From Eutrigla gurnardus (lineage: Eukaryota; Chordata; Actinopteri; Perciformes; Triglidae): a DNA stretch of 64,000 nucleotides. Under the pieces are notes generated by a model, which saw only the letters and a program-made list of their open reading frames with translations, searched no databases and had not been told where the DNA came from. The stretch spans positions 6,626,154 through 6,690,153 of the forward strand of contig OY741281.1 in assembly GCA_963514095.1 (NCBI GenBank). The letters are read 5' to 3'. This document shows, piece by piece, positions 12,392-22,431 of the stretch. How positions within the stretch are numbered: the first letter of the stretch is position 1; the number at the start of each line of letters is the position of its first letter. A program made the position numbers and the translations under genes.

Positions 12392-13032
12392 TCACAAATT
12401 GTTGGGTGCGTCGGTGAGCACAAGGTCTAGAAGACGCAGGTGACCGATCCTCTTCACCTCCTCGATGCTCCGCGCCAGCTCCACCGCGGGCTCGTTCCGA
12501 CAGCGTTGGGACATCTGCCCTAGTATCTTCACCTTATCATTCATCCGGGCGCAGATCACAAACGGGAACCCGAAGCGCGCCTTGTACTCCTCATTGAGCC
12601 TGGCCATGTTCAAGGCTTCCGTGGAGGTCAGCGCATACATCCCAGCTCCTAACTGCTCCTCGTGGGACTCCCGGGTCAAGGTGATGTTCTGGAGGTCCCT
12701 GCCCGCAAGGTCTGGAAAACACCTAAGGAGACCCTCTTTACCTGGACACAAACGTAATGTGTTATCACTACCATCGTGGTTGGAGAAAATCACATTTTAG
12801 AGCTGCCTCCCACAACACAAAATATGACAATTATGTAGGTCCGTGTCTCACCTGACTCTGGCAGTGAATCGATGAAGTCACTGATTGCAGTCTCCAAAGC
12901 AGCAAGGTTTAAAAAGGGATGCCGAGACCACGCAGCCGCTGTTAAAATGGGACATTTCTCCACCACGTTGCCAAAAATAGTCACAAAATCCTCGTAAGAA
13001 AGAGCATTTACTGCGGCGATGTCCATGTTCAT
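12392..13032 (-). CDS. urad: OHCU decarboxylase (urad), intact frame but catalytic His replaced
   Basis: 2-oxo-4-hydroxy-4-carboxy-5-ureidoimidazoline decarboxylase, the third step from urate to S-allantoin in peroxisomes. Two exons: 12852-13032 (start) and 12392-12741 (stop TGA), joined in phase 1, 176 aa, the usual family length. The protein starts MNMDIAAVNALSYEDF; a second ATG two codons on matches the usual MDI start. Family landmarks present: FGNVVEKCP, PDLAGRDLQ, LTRESHEEQLGAG, YKARFGFPFVICAR, EEVKRIGHLRL. These include the expected active-site Glu and Arg regions. Odd: the invariant HPDLAG motif reads FPDLAG (codon TTT), so the catalytic His known from the zebrafish enzyme is missing. 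The C-terminus is ...NNL, not an SKL-type peroxisomal signal (the human protein ends AKL). The splice sites are sound and no frameshift is seen. It is either a recently inactivated enzyme or one with a changed role. Confidence 0.92.
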
Positions 13033-13537
13033 GTGCTTGTATTTGTCGTCTTCTCTGTTATCCGTGGACTCTTTCTTCCTCGTTTTAAGTTTCTTATTTA
13101 AGACTTTTAAACTTTTTTTTAAATTTACAAAAAAAAGAAACAGGAAGCCTAAACAGGTAGTTGTTCAAGCAGGCAAATAAAAAGAATGGTGGCATCGAGG
13201 AAGGGAGAGGGAGAAAAGTGTTTTAACCCCACCTCTAAAATCAGCAACACCTCTGGTTCAGGAACAGCTTTATTGTCCTTTAAGTGAAAAGCTGCTCCTC
13301 CGAGTCTCTTAGCTTTTTTATCTCTAATATTTATTATTTTAACTGTTTATCAGGGCACGGTTAAACAGTTAATTATTATCCCTACTGCAAACTCTCTGTT
13401 TGTATCAGGAAAACACAAAGTTGAATGTTTTCAAAGTTACTGTTAGAACTGAAATGGTATTATTATGTACTCATATCAGTAATCGGTATCGACAAAGTAC
13501 TGAAATTTCCACAACAATATACAGAGAAAACCTTTTT

Positions 13538-13571
13538 CGGGATAGCAGAAAAAAAAAATTCTGCTATCCCG
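13538..13571. repeat. Perfect 13-bp inverted repeat around an A8 loop
   Basis: Arms 13538-13550 (cgggatagcagaa) and 13559-13571 (ttctgctatcccg) are perfect reverse complements separated by eight A residues. Confidence 0.93.
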
Positions 13572-13754
13572 TGATTAATCTGATTAAAATGTTTTATCAT
13601 TTGACAGCTCTTGTTTTCTTTCACTCACACGACTTTCAAATACAATTCATGAAGTGTTCGATAGAGCAATGCAACAATTACACTGAGAAATGGCACCACC
13701 TACAGACCCACAGACAAAAGGCAAAATAAAAGCCTATTAAAGCCTATTAAAAGA

Positions 13755-13948
13755 CTCAAACTGAGTACTAGTAAAGGGTCTGAATACTTATGTCAATGTG
13801 ATATTCTGTTATTCTGTTTCCACTTTGTCATGGTGTTCTTAGTGAGGATTGATGAGTGGAAAAATGTATTTATTTACACCACACCAAGGCTGCAACATAA
13901 CAAAATGTGCAAAACGTGAAGGGGTCTGAATGCTTTGAATGCACTGTA
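13755..13948 (+). mobile_element. Tc1/mariner-type transposon remnant, terminal part only
   Basis: Shows the text typical of the right end of fish Tc1-like elements: 'gggtctgaatacttatgt', 'caaggctgcaacataac', 'gaaggggtctgaatgc' and the end 'gaatgcactgta'. No transposase reading frame and no matching left end were found, so this is a truncated fossil. Confidence 0.8.
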
Positions 13949-13964
13949 CATTACAGTTGATCTC

Positions 13965-14110
13965 CACCAAGTCCCCTGTTGCCATGGACACTATAAATCA
14001 GGTGCATGTGCAGACAGGAGGACTCACACTTAATTCTTAGTCTTGACTGTCAGAAGGGTAAAACTGTAAATTTCCTCCAGATATACTGATTTCAAAAGAT
14101 ATAACTTAAA
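13965..14110 (+). pseudogene. Relic copy of promoter, leader and intron start of the secreted-protein gene
   Basis: Aligns by eye with the two active-looking copies at ~14480-14660 and ~18300-18420: a 'ccacc' block, 'ggacactataaatcaggtg' (TATA at 13992-13998), 'gtgcagacaggagg', then directly 'ggtaaaact' and an intron start similar to that after 14613 ('ccagatatactgatttcaaaagata'). The segment that would code for the signal peptide is missing and there is no ATG, so this copy should not make the peptide. Confidence 0.65.
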
Positions 14111-14504
14111 CTACAATTATGTAGTTTAATTAATTCTAAATTACAGTTTGTTAACTCACTCTGCAATATGAAACAGGTTGACTTATTGATTATGTAGCTG
14201 CTGTGTTTGAAATCGGATGTCAACGGTCTTACTGTCCAAACATGTCCTTGAATGCAAATATTGGAGGCTGAATGTGGGAAGAATACCGGTTGAGAATGAG
14301 GATGGGTACGTGGGAGAAGCTACTTCGGATAATCCGATTTGTTTCTATAAAACATTCCTCGTGATTAACATTATGACATCTCCTAGATCTCTTATTTGTC
14401 CTGGTAGGAGGAGTGTTTTCTATGTTGTCTGTTTGCATAAAGACCATTTTGTCACCGACTCTGGGACAGGAAATGAAACAAAGTCCACCTACCGACATCG
14501 ACGG

Positions 14505-14510
14505 TATAAA
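14505..14510 (+). promoter_or_regulatory. TATA box, promoter copy 2 of secreted-protein gene
   Basis: TATAAA 41 bases before the ATG at 14551, in the shared context 'tataaagcaggtg' found again at 18319. That spacing leaves a leader of roughly 10-20 nt if initiation is ~30 nt downstream, or implies that the ATG-containing segment is close to the cap. Confidence 0.65.
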
Positions 14511-14550
14511 GCAGGTGCGTGTGCAGATCGGAGGCTTATCTATGTTCAAG

Positions 14551-17500
14551 ATGAGACGTTTCACTCTGCTCTGTCTGTTGGGATTATTTCTCACAGCATC
14601 GGCTTTAGAACAGGTAAAACGGGTGATTTTCCCCAGATTTACTGACCTCAAAAGATACTGAAAATCATATGACTTGAATTATTAAAGTATCATCAACAAG
14701 ACCTGGTGTGGTGGGATTAGAAAGAATACTGGAAAGGGAATGACTGATTAATTAAAAATATAACTGCTAATATTCTATAGTTGTTTTGTTAATGTAATAG
14801 TGCAAATGTTTACCATACCTAAAGTGTATGGGTGCAAAGAAATTACAACCTAATTAAAACATTTGTTAAAGTGAACCACTTGCTGGATAGTTCATGTTTA
14901 AATATCACCAAAATTCACTTTTAAATACTACTAAACTTACAAGTCAAATATTTCACTTGACTGGTCGTTTTCACAGAAAAATTATTTAATGCTATGAATT
15001 AAATGATCTCACAATTTAGGTATTCGGTATAAAGAATTCTTTGCTCCCATACATATTTTAATATTCACTTTGCTACTACTCTGACATTATAAAAGGAAAC
15101 TTAAAAATATTTAATTTTTATATATTTTTTCCAAGAATGGAACAAATCAGTTGAAGTCTACAGCGTGTATCGTACTGCTGCTGTTTCTTTTGACAAATAA
15201 TATCTAGTTGCTTTACTGGAAATCCAATGTCAATATCCTTTGCAAACAAACACAGGGACACTGAGCAACCTATCGTGTCCTTGGACTTAATCATTTCAAA
15301 ACTGCATTTTCAGTGGCCGATAGGGGGTCAAACACCAATGGACGCACCACCCGCCCCCGAATCATCACCGGTGAGTAGACACTCTGGAAGAAAGCAAGTC
15401 CACTCTTCTCAGAGGGGGTTAAATGTTCTTCAAAGTGTTGTTATCTACTTCGAGTGGATTTAGATTAATTTTATTTTTACAACGCAGCACGTATTGCTCT
15501 ATCTCTATGCAGTGGCGGCGCCAGAGTATTTTTTCTGGTTCAACTACGGTGGGGCTAACTCATACGACGGCCTTTTTATGGCTGTTTTGGACTCACTACA
15601 CTCAGATTTTGATTGACACGCGATATAGAAGCATATGTTAGGACTTTTACATCATTTTTACAACATTTTATGAATTTTGTCGATTTTTCACTTTTTTTCC
15701 CTGAAAAAGTTGACCATGGCTTTTTATGGCTGTTTTGGACTCACTACACTGAGACTTGGTGCATCAAGCGATATGAGCGATTTTTATGACTCTAACAATT
15801 TTAAATATTTTTTTATGAATATATTCTGACTGACTTTTTCGTGAATTTTCGACATGCTATAGCATGACCTTTTTTTAACAATATGATCAAGGCTTTTTTT
15901 TTTTAAAGATTATTTTCTTGCATAGACACCTTTGTATTTAGCGGTGGATAGAGAGGAAACATGGGAGAGAGAGGGGGATGTGACATGTATCAAAGGATCT
16001 CCAGCCGGGATTCGAACCTGAGGCTGCTGCATATATGCAGACATGGGTAAATGGCATGCATTCTAACCACTCAACCACCTGCCTGCCATGAATAAGCCTT
16101 TTTATGACTGTTTTGGACTCAATACACTCAGATTTTGATTGACACGCGATATAGAAGCATATGTTAGGACTTTTACATCATTTTTACAACATTTTATGAA
16201 TTTTGTCGATTTTTTACTTTTTTTCCGACATGCTATATAGTATGACTTTTTTTTTCCCTGAAAAAGTTGACCATGGCTTTTTATGGCTGTTTTGGACTCA
16301 CTACACTGAGACTAGGCGCGTCAAGCGAGATGAGCGATTTTTATGCCTTTTTAACTATTTTAAATATTTTTTTATGAATATATCCTGACTGACTTTTTCG
16401 TGAATTTTCGACATGTATCAACGGCAGTGGCGGCGCCAGAGTATTTTTTCTGGTTCAACTACGGTGGGGCTAACTCATACGACGGTGGGGCTCAAATCAA
16501 TGTCCGAATTTCAATGTGAATATATAACAACACCCAGTGGCGCTGCCAGCCGGAATCCAGTACGCACTGGGAGGACTTTTTTTGAAGGTGGAAATTTTTT
16601 TTGATGCTGCTGAACCGGGCCGGATGCAGCCGCATTTGAGAGGAAGATCGCGCGTCCTGGCGCTGACAACACCCTCCCACAGCTATAAACACGCACACAG
16701 TGAGAGAGAGAGACAGACAGCGAAACGTGAATAGTTACGTTAACAGCCGGGACCCGAGTGGTCATCTCCCCCTGCAGGTGTCAACGGTGCGTCCGTAGTT
16801 TTATCCAACACGCCCGCCACCGCCATCTGTTGTTCCGTCCGACGACGTTTAAAAACAAATGTATCCATGATCAATTTTGACCAGCTTACTAACGTTAACT
16901 TAACGTGAGTGACTATAAGCCGCTAACGCGAACTGCTAGAGCCAGGTAGCTTACAAACTAGTAGCCTGCTGTCTCTGTGTCGAGCATACACTAAAAGCGG
17001 GCTCACATGAGTGACGTTGACGTACGGACAGTACAGTCTGTTAATGAACCCAGATCAGTGACAGTTGTCATCGCAGCTGCCTGAATGCCGTTACGACGTG
17101 ACGTGGTGCTGCTGTTGAACTCCGCACTTTTCTTGGTTATTTTGTTGTAGTTTTTTTCTTGGTGGTTTTATGGTAGGGCTAATGGTAGGGCTGACACAAT
17201 TCTTGATGGGGCTATAGCCCAACCAAGCCCCTCCCTGGCGCCGCCACTGTCTCTATGTATCAGGCTGTTATTTGTTGCAAATTTAGACTGTTGGCAGCTG
17301 TTAAAGCTCTCCAGTTCCCATGTTTTCATCTATAATTTACTCCAGAGATGTCAGATTAAAACTATTTTAAACAAAATCACGCATTCTGATTCCTTCTGCA
17401 TGACATTATTTCTCAATGTTTCACTATGACTTTCTGCAGACCTTGCAGGAACAATGAAACACCCACTGTCGTGCGATTGGATTAGGATTATCTGGATATA

Positions 17501-20393
17501 TGAAAATTCTCTTATTAACGTGCAATGCCTTTCTATTGCAGGTAGTGAGTAAATTCATGATCAAACATCTGTTTTCTAATGACATAATGAAACAAAATCA
17601 ACAACTTATTCTTAACATACAAGAGTGTGGACTTCAGAACATGCCAATTAATTAATGTATCATACTTACATAACTGTTAAGTGTTGCTGATCATTTTTCC
17701 CCTTAGCAGAATGGTACTCAGCAGTCAAATGGAACTGATGTACTCCCAACACCTGCTGCTGAAGCAGACATCCAGGTAAGAAACTGTTCTGGATTCAACA
17801 AGGACTAAATACATAAATACCACCGTTAAAAATATAAGATTTCAAGGATTACTGAGAACCTTCGGAGGCAACATTTCATCAGAAAAATGCAACCGCATTA
17901 ATAATGTTCGTCATATTCTTGTTTCAAAAGAGGGTGAGGGAATCAACTACAAATAATGAAAACTGCTTTTCGGCTGAAATGTCGTTTTTCAGAGAAAAAA
18001 CAAAAGAAATTAAAGACGACACAGCAACAGACTCAACGGACGTAAAAACACACCAGGCGCATTGGTTTCTACTGCTTCTTATAATTAAACATTTTATCAA
18101 AACATGCAGTTCATCTTTAGGTCAGTTAACCTGTTTAGGTCTAACGAGTTGAGTTCTAATTAAATAATATATCATCCGATTTGACAAAATTGACTTTTGT
18201 GTGAGTCAGCAATTTCACATTCTCTGATAAATACACCCTGTTGGACTTTGATATTGAAGTGGGGACACTTTTATGCAGAGCAGATTGTGTAATGGACTCC
18301 ACCTACTGGCATGGACACTATAAAGCAGGTGTGTGAGCAGATAGGAGGCTAATTTGTGTTCAAGATGAGAGGAACTACACTGCTGTGTCTGGTGGGATTC
18401 ATTCTCGCAGCCTCGGTAAGACAGCCCGCTAAGATTTGAGGATTTTAAGATTTGCTAAAAATGGAACAACTTATAATTGATTAAAAATAATGAACTGTTA
18501 TGACGCAGTAGGTTTTATGTCTTCAATGTATTACTCTGGCTCAAAAGTACTCCAATTTTCTACTTACTTTGCAATTATTTAAATTTCGACACTGATTTGC
18601 GTTAACGAAAAGCTAAAAGATAGTCTACATTGGTCTTTCAGATGTTGGTGTGCTGAACACTCAACATTGTGGGACTATTTCTCAACTAACAGTTTAGAAA
18701 GGCTTATTGATTATTTTGCTGCTTTATTTGAAATCAGGACCTTGCACAACCAGAATAAACAAGAAGGCAGAGGACATTATGCAAATAATCAATGTTGTTG
18801 TCTTTGGTTCAGGGTTATTGTAAGTCGCTTTGGACAAAAGCGTCTGCTAAATGACCTAAATGTAAATGTAAAATGTTATTGTGTGTATTTTTATTTACTT
18901 CAAGTGCTGTCTGAATATATATATATATATTTCCATATATTTCTATTTCAGTTGCCCAAAGGAGACACGGTTCCACTTCCAGCAATGGTAGGTGAAGAAC
19001 GTGGCAGCAGGAGAAAGTGATTCTATTAATTTTCAAGCCTGGCCAGGTACCAAAAAAAAATCACTGAAAGGGCTTCTGTACATAAACTTTTTTAATGTAT
19101 TGGCACCGTTTCCCCCCATCAAAAGGAAAAACCATTTTAAGATGGTGGTGGTGTTTGGACCCTATCATATAAAAATAATGAAATAGCACCAAACAACAGA
19201 CTCCAAAACGACAATAAAGTAACATCCCTCTAAATTTGGGAGAGCTGTTTACTTAAACATGACTCTAATAAATAAATTCTAACCTTCGTGAAAGTAGTTT
19301 TCAACGTTTTACTGTAGCTAACAAGAGATAAACAGACTCCCAATCCTTGCATGGCTCATATAACCCATCACAGGTCTTTTAAAAGCATCTTAAAACCCCC
19401 ATTTGTCTCCTTTTTATACCTTTACACATGCATGTGCATGTTTTTATATGTTTGGGACTGTTTTATCTTCTTGTAAAACACTCTATATGTTGTTTTTATT
19501 AAATTCTACATGAAGTTTGCTAATGCAACAATGACAACGCTGTTTGTAGACTTTGTCCTAATTAATTCTCACACCCCCACAGAATGAATTAGCATATAGC
19601 TAATAGCTTAGCTTGAATTTGACGCTAGTCAAACTTGATTTTGGGCACATTTGTGGAAATATTGATTTCAAACAAGGATTTTCCCACATGAGAGATATGT
19701 GGGGAGAATGCAACTATTAGATAGTCAACAATGGGGCTAACTAGCAAATCCCACGTTAGCAAGCGAGAGGGCTAATGCTAGCTAGCATCAATATCCGTTC
19801 CTGGATAAACTTTGAAACTTACTTCCACCACCTCGCTGTTTTTATCCTTCCATCGATCTAATCGGTGCTTTCAACGTCCATTCGTTGCCAGCCTTCACTT
19901 TCTTATTCCCCGCTCCACCTGGTCCCGCCATTACTAATCTAGTTAAAGCGGAGCGGACTGTGCGCATGAATTCGCTGCAGCACCCCCTGGTGGTCGGCGA
20001 GTGTAATAACATATTAAATATGACCCATCGGAAAACAAGCCATCTAAGATACAATTAAATATATTATTTATACACTATACGTATTCTCTAAATGTTTTTT
20101 TTTTATCAATTGTTTTAGCTGCAAACCCAGAGGCACATATAGAATGATGATAATTAATTTGGAAGATTACTGTTAATTCCTGAAATGTTTTTTCTTTCAG
20201 CTCGCTGAAGATACTGTCGCTGACTGGCACCATCTTGGAAACAAAGGTGGTGGTTTCGAACCTGAAGAAGAAATACCATCTGCCGAACCAGTGACCCAGG
20301 TAAGAAATGTTTCATTGTTCACAGCAAATTAGTGTTGATTATTATTTAAAACTCTTAACTTTTAAATGCCTCTCGTTTCAGGAGCTCAAATGA
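14551..20393 (+). CDS. Small secreted protein, SCPP-like gene structure, function unknown
   Basis: I do not recognise the gene. Exons seen, all in phase 0: 14551-14613 (signal peptide MRRFTLLCLLGLFLTASA + LEQ), 15314-15370 (Pro-rich, 19 aa), 17707-17775 (23 aa with two N-G-T glycosylation sequons), 18952-18987 (12 aa), 20201-20299 (33 aa, acidic, with FEPEEE and an S-x-E motif), 20382-20393 (ELK stop). Joined, this gives a 111-residue precursor with no Cys after the signal peptide. A second signal-peptide exon with its own promoter (18365-18415) could replace the first three exons. Symmetrical phase-0 exons, a boundary just after the signal peptide, Pro/Glu-rich text and S-x-E are the hallmarks of secretory calcium-binding phosphoproteins (SCPPs). 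The alternative is an unrelated mucus or plasma peptide. Exon joining is inferred; splice sites and frames are seen. Confidence 0.6.
15510..17249 (+). mobile_element. Non-autonomous hAT transposon with 8-bp target duplication
   Basis: Perfect 15-bp terminal inverted repeats: cagtggcggcgccag at 15510-15524 and its reverse complement at 17235-17249. They are flanked by an exact 8-bp target duplication, tctctatg (15502-15509 and 17250-17257), which is diagnostic of the hAT superfamily. No transposase was found. Inside, the first 61 bases recur at 16425-16485, a ~290-315-bp block recurs (15571-15856 and 16097-16413), and a SINE separates the two blocks. The right half (16.55-17.1 kb) is CpG-rich, possibly old promoter sequence of a master element. 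It sits in an intron of the secreted-protein gene. Confidence 0.88.
15905..16090 (-). mobile_element. tRNA-derived SINE nested in the hAT element
   Basis: On the minus strand: box A TGGTTGAGTGG (16067-16077) and box B GGTTCGAATCC (16008-16018), followed by a body typical of a widespread fish SINE ('gtcacatccccctctctct', 'cccatgtttcctctctatcc'). It lies between the two copies of the duplicated block of the hAT element, so it may have arrived before or during that duplication. Confidence 0.75.
18319..18324 (+). promoter_or_regulatory. TATA box, promoter copy 3 of secreted-protein gene
   Basis: TATAAA 41 bases before the ATG at 18365, the same spacing as in copy 2 and in the same flanking sequence ('ccaccta' upstream; 'gcaggtg', 'gcagat', 'ggaggct', 'ttcaagatgaga' downstream). 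Confidence 0.65.
18365..20393 (+). CDS. Alternative short form or second tandem gene of the secreted protein
   Basis: Exon 18365-18415 codes for MRGTTLLCLVGFILAAS and ends at 'gcctcg|gtaaga' in phase 0. Spliced to 18952-18987, 20201-20299 and 20382-20393 it gives a 65-residue precursor whose mature part would start near LPKGDTVPLP. The signal sequence is clearly related to the one at 14551 (MRxxTLLCLxGxxLxAS), and the promoter region is duplicated with it. Either this is an internal promoter of one gene, or it is a separate tandem gene and the upstream copy (14551-17775) has lost its own terminal exons; no stop-bearing terminal exon was found between 17776 and 18300. Confidence 0.6.
18828..18875 (+). 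repeat. Common teleost interspersed-repeat tail
   Basis: 'tgtaagtcgctttggaca' followed by 'aaagcgtctgctaaatgac' and a short (taaatg)n-like end is the well-known terminal part of an abundant fish dispersed repeat. Only the tail was recognised. Confidence 0.7.
18988..20200 (+). other. Intron of the secreted-protein gene
   Basis: 1.2-kb intron. A GC-richer block at about 19830-20000 looks unlike its surroundings and may be part of a dispersed repeat, but I could not name it. No exon found. Confidence 0.5.
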
Positions 20394-20488
20394 AGACGGA
20401 CAACAGAGGAGCTGAAAAGACGGGAACGTTTTAAATTAGAAACAGAAATTACCATCTAAGTATTCTGTTGGCATTTCTGTCACTTTCA

Positions 20489-20494
20489 AATAAA
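20489..20494 (+). terminator. Polyadenylation signal AATAAA for the secreted-protein gene
   Basis: AATAAA 96 bases after the stop codon, followed by 'cagtctgttgtgtgag', a GT-rich downstream element. This gives a short 3'UTR, as expected for a small secreted-protein transcript. Confidence 0.75.
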
Positions 20495-20499
20495 CATTT

Positions 20500-22431
20500 C
20501 CAGTCTGTTGTGTGAGAAACGTTTATTTTAATTTGTTAATGTGCTTGCTATAAGGTCATTGAAATATTTACTTAAAAAAAGAAAAGAAAAGAGAAAAAGA
20601 CGTAAGCGATAATTTTTCCACGGTTTGCCAAAATGAGACACCAATTAAGTAAGTGATTATGGGAGGGATAACAGGTTAATTAACACAGGTTTTAAGTTTA
20701 CAAATCGATAACACCACCTTTTCTGAAAAAAGACAATACAGTAAATGCCCATTTTCAACGTGTAACGATTCAGACAAGACTTCAATCACAAGGGTCACTT
20801 TATTTTTTTGTTGTGTGTTTGGCTCTTAATTTCATCACAAATATTATCTACGGCCACCCAAAGTGTTCCAGCAGGGATCGACGCTCCCCAAAATCTTTTA
20901 TGGAAAGGACAGAAACATAGAACATAAATCCAGTTCATCACCGTTCTAAATATAACTATGCTTGTAGTATTCCTTTTTTATTTTAACTGGACGTACCACT
21001 GTATTTTAAGTGGCTAGTATTGTTGGTTTTGGTGACGAGTAGTCGCTCTAACTGGGAATCAAGTCATGCACAAACTGCCTTGCTCTACACAACTGCAATG
21101 AGGGCTGATGTAGTCTGCTTACTTATGAGGAAAAGCCTTGATTAAAAAAAAAAAAAATCTTAAAAACTGAGGTTGAAATGCACCACTTTACAACAAATTA
21201 TAAAAGTTGTGAACAAATATGCTTTTAAAGTGGTTTTCCGTCATACTGTAACATTAGACCATCGGGTGTCAAACCACAGGAAAGCATTTAACAAAATAAA
21301 TGGTTTCAGATTAGAAACAAGCTTTAATTTTTTTTTTGTGTTGTCTAAAAATACCATGATGAAGCAGGGACAGCAAAGTCACACAATTGATATGAAACAG
21401 TTCGTAGTTGCAATCATCAGACCACCTACAACAGCACTACATTCTTGAACAGAAGGGTTTTTTTTTCATTTTGACTATAGGGGGGAAGGGGGGTAGTTTT
21501 TTTTGTCACAAAGTGTTGAGAGCCAGAGGCAGGCAGCAGCCCGTGAGACAACAAGCAAAGTTCTCTTCAGATGACAAAGCAGTTTCTATCAGTAAGGCCA
21601 CTTTATATAGAAATTCTAAATGGAGGACCACAACCTATCGCTTCTTGTCCATAGATCTTTGCAGAGTTTCATCACGAAGGGGAAAGACAAAGCTTCACGT
21701 TTCTAAATTAAAGAGCCTGATGGCCGGCTTGTATGAAAGGGCTGGTGTTTGCCCCGTTCACCACCACAGCATAAAAAAAAAAAAAAGGAAAAAAAAAAAG
21801 CTCAGTCCACATCGTCACAACCAGCTATGCTGCCGTTGGTCATATCCCTCCCGAAGGCCCCACTGCAACTCAAAAACACACCCCAAAATACCATGTGCGA
21901 TTGGGTTATGACGATTTTGAAAAAAAAAAAAAAAAAAAAGATATTTTCACAGAAGTTTGTAAAATCATCTTGCCTAAAGTTATCCTCTGTGGCTTTATCG
22001 AAGCAAGTTGAAGTCCAGAGAAAAGTTGCGCCACACAACTGCTGCTCCGAGTACAATCCACAAAGTCTGCTGTTGCTGCTGCAGTGTTGTACGTTTGGGT
22101 GTATTTTTGCAAATTCCTTTCCAATTTATTCTCTCTTTCAACAGCCCCTTCAAATGCAGTCCTTCAGTTTTGCCAACCAGTGTATGTAAAGTGTGTTAAT
22201 CTTTATTGAAAGGAAGTGACACTGTATGAGATGCAATGGTACTTCTGGGTATGAGTGTGTGTGTGTTTATTTATTTATTTGAGGCTCTGTGTGCGAGTGT
22301 ATGTGTGTATGTGAACCAGTGTGGTGACGGTGGCTCTGTCAGGACTGCACTCAACACAGCTGGAGTTCAGCTTCCTTCCGGGGGCTGGGCAGGACCTTGC
22401 TGAAGGGGCCAAGGGAGGAAGGGGAGCGGCT
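20500..22431 (-). other. cdv3: Probable cdv3 3'UTR and intergenic spacer
   Basis: The region after the cdv3 stop codon holds no other convincing gene. Several plus-strand TTTATT hexamers (22202-22207, 22266-22280 cluster, ~20800) are possible poly(A) signals on the cdv3 strand. Several A-runs (21773-21800, 21920-21939) are T-runs on that strand. The exact 3' end cannot be fixed from sequence alone. Confidence 0.45.

Larger units (their letters stand above)
13033..13960. other. urad upstream region with hairpin and Tc1 remnant
   Basis: No exon found. It holds the presumed urad promoter (no TATA box near the start was recognised), an inverted repeat at 13538-13571 and the Tc1-like remnant at 13755-13948. 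Confidence 0.5.

Noticed and set aside
17904..18152. 82-codon ORF considered as a terminal exon of the upstream secreted-protein copy
   Set aside because: The possible acceptor (tttcaaaag) is poor, the frame is Lys-rich and unlike the rest of the gene; no support beyond openness.
21773..21939. A-rich runs as poly(A) tails of retroposed copies
   Set aside because: On the cdv3 strand they are T-runs within the presumed 3'UTR, with no target duplications or retroelement body beside them.
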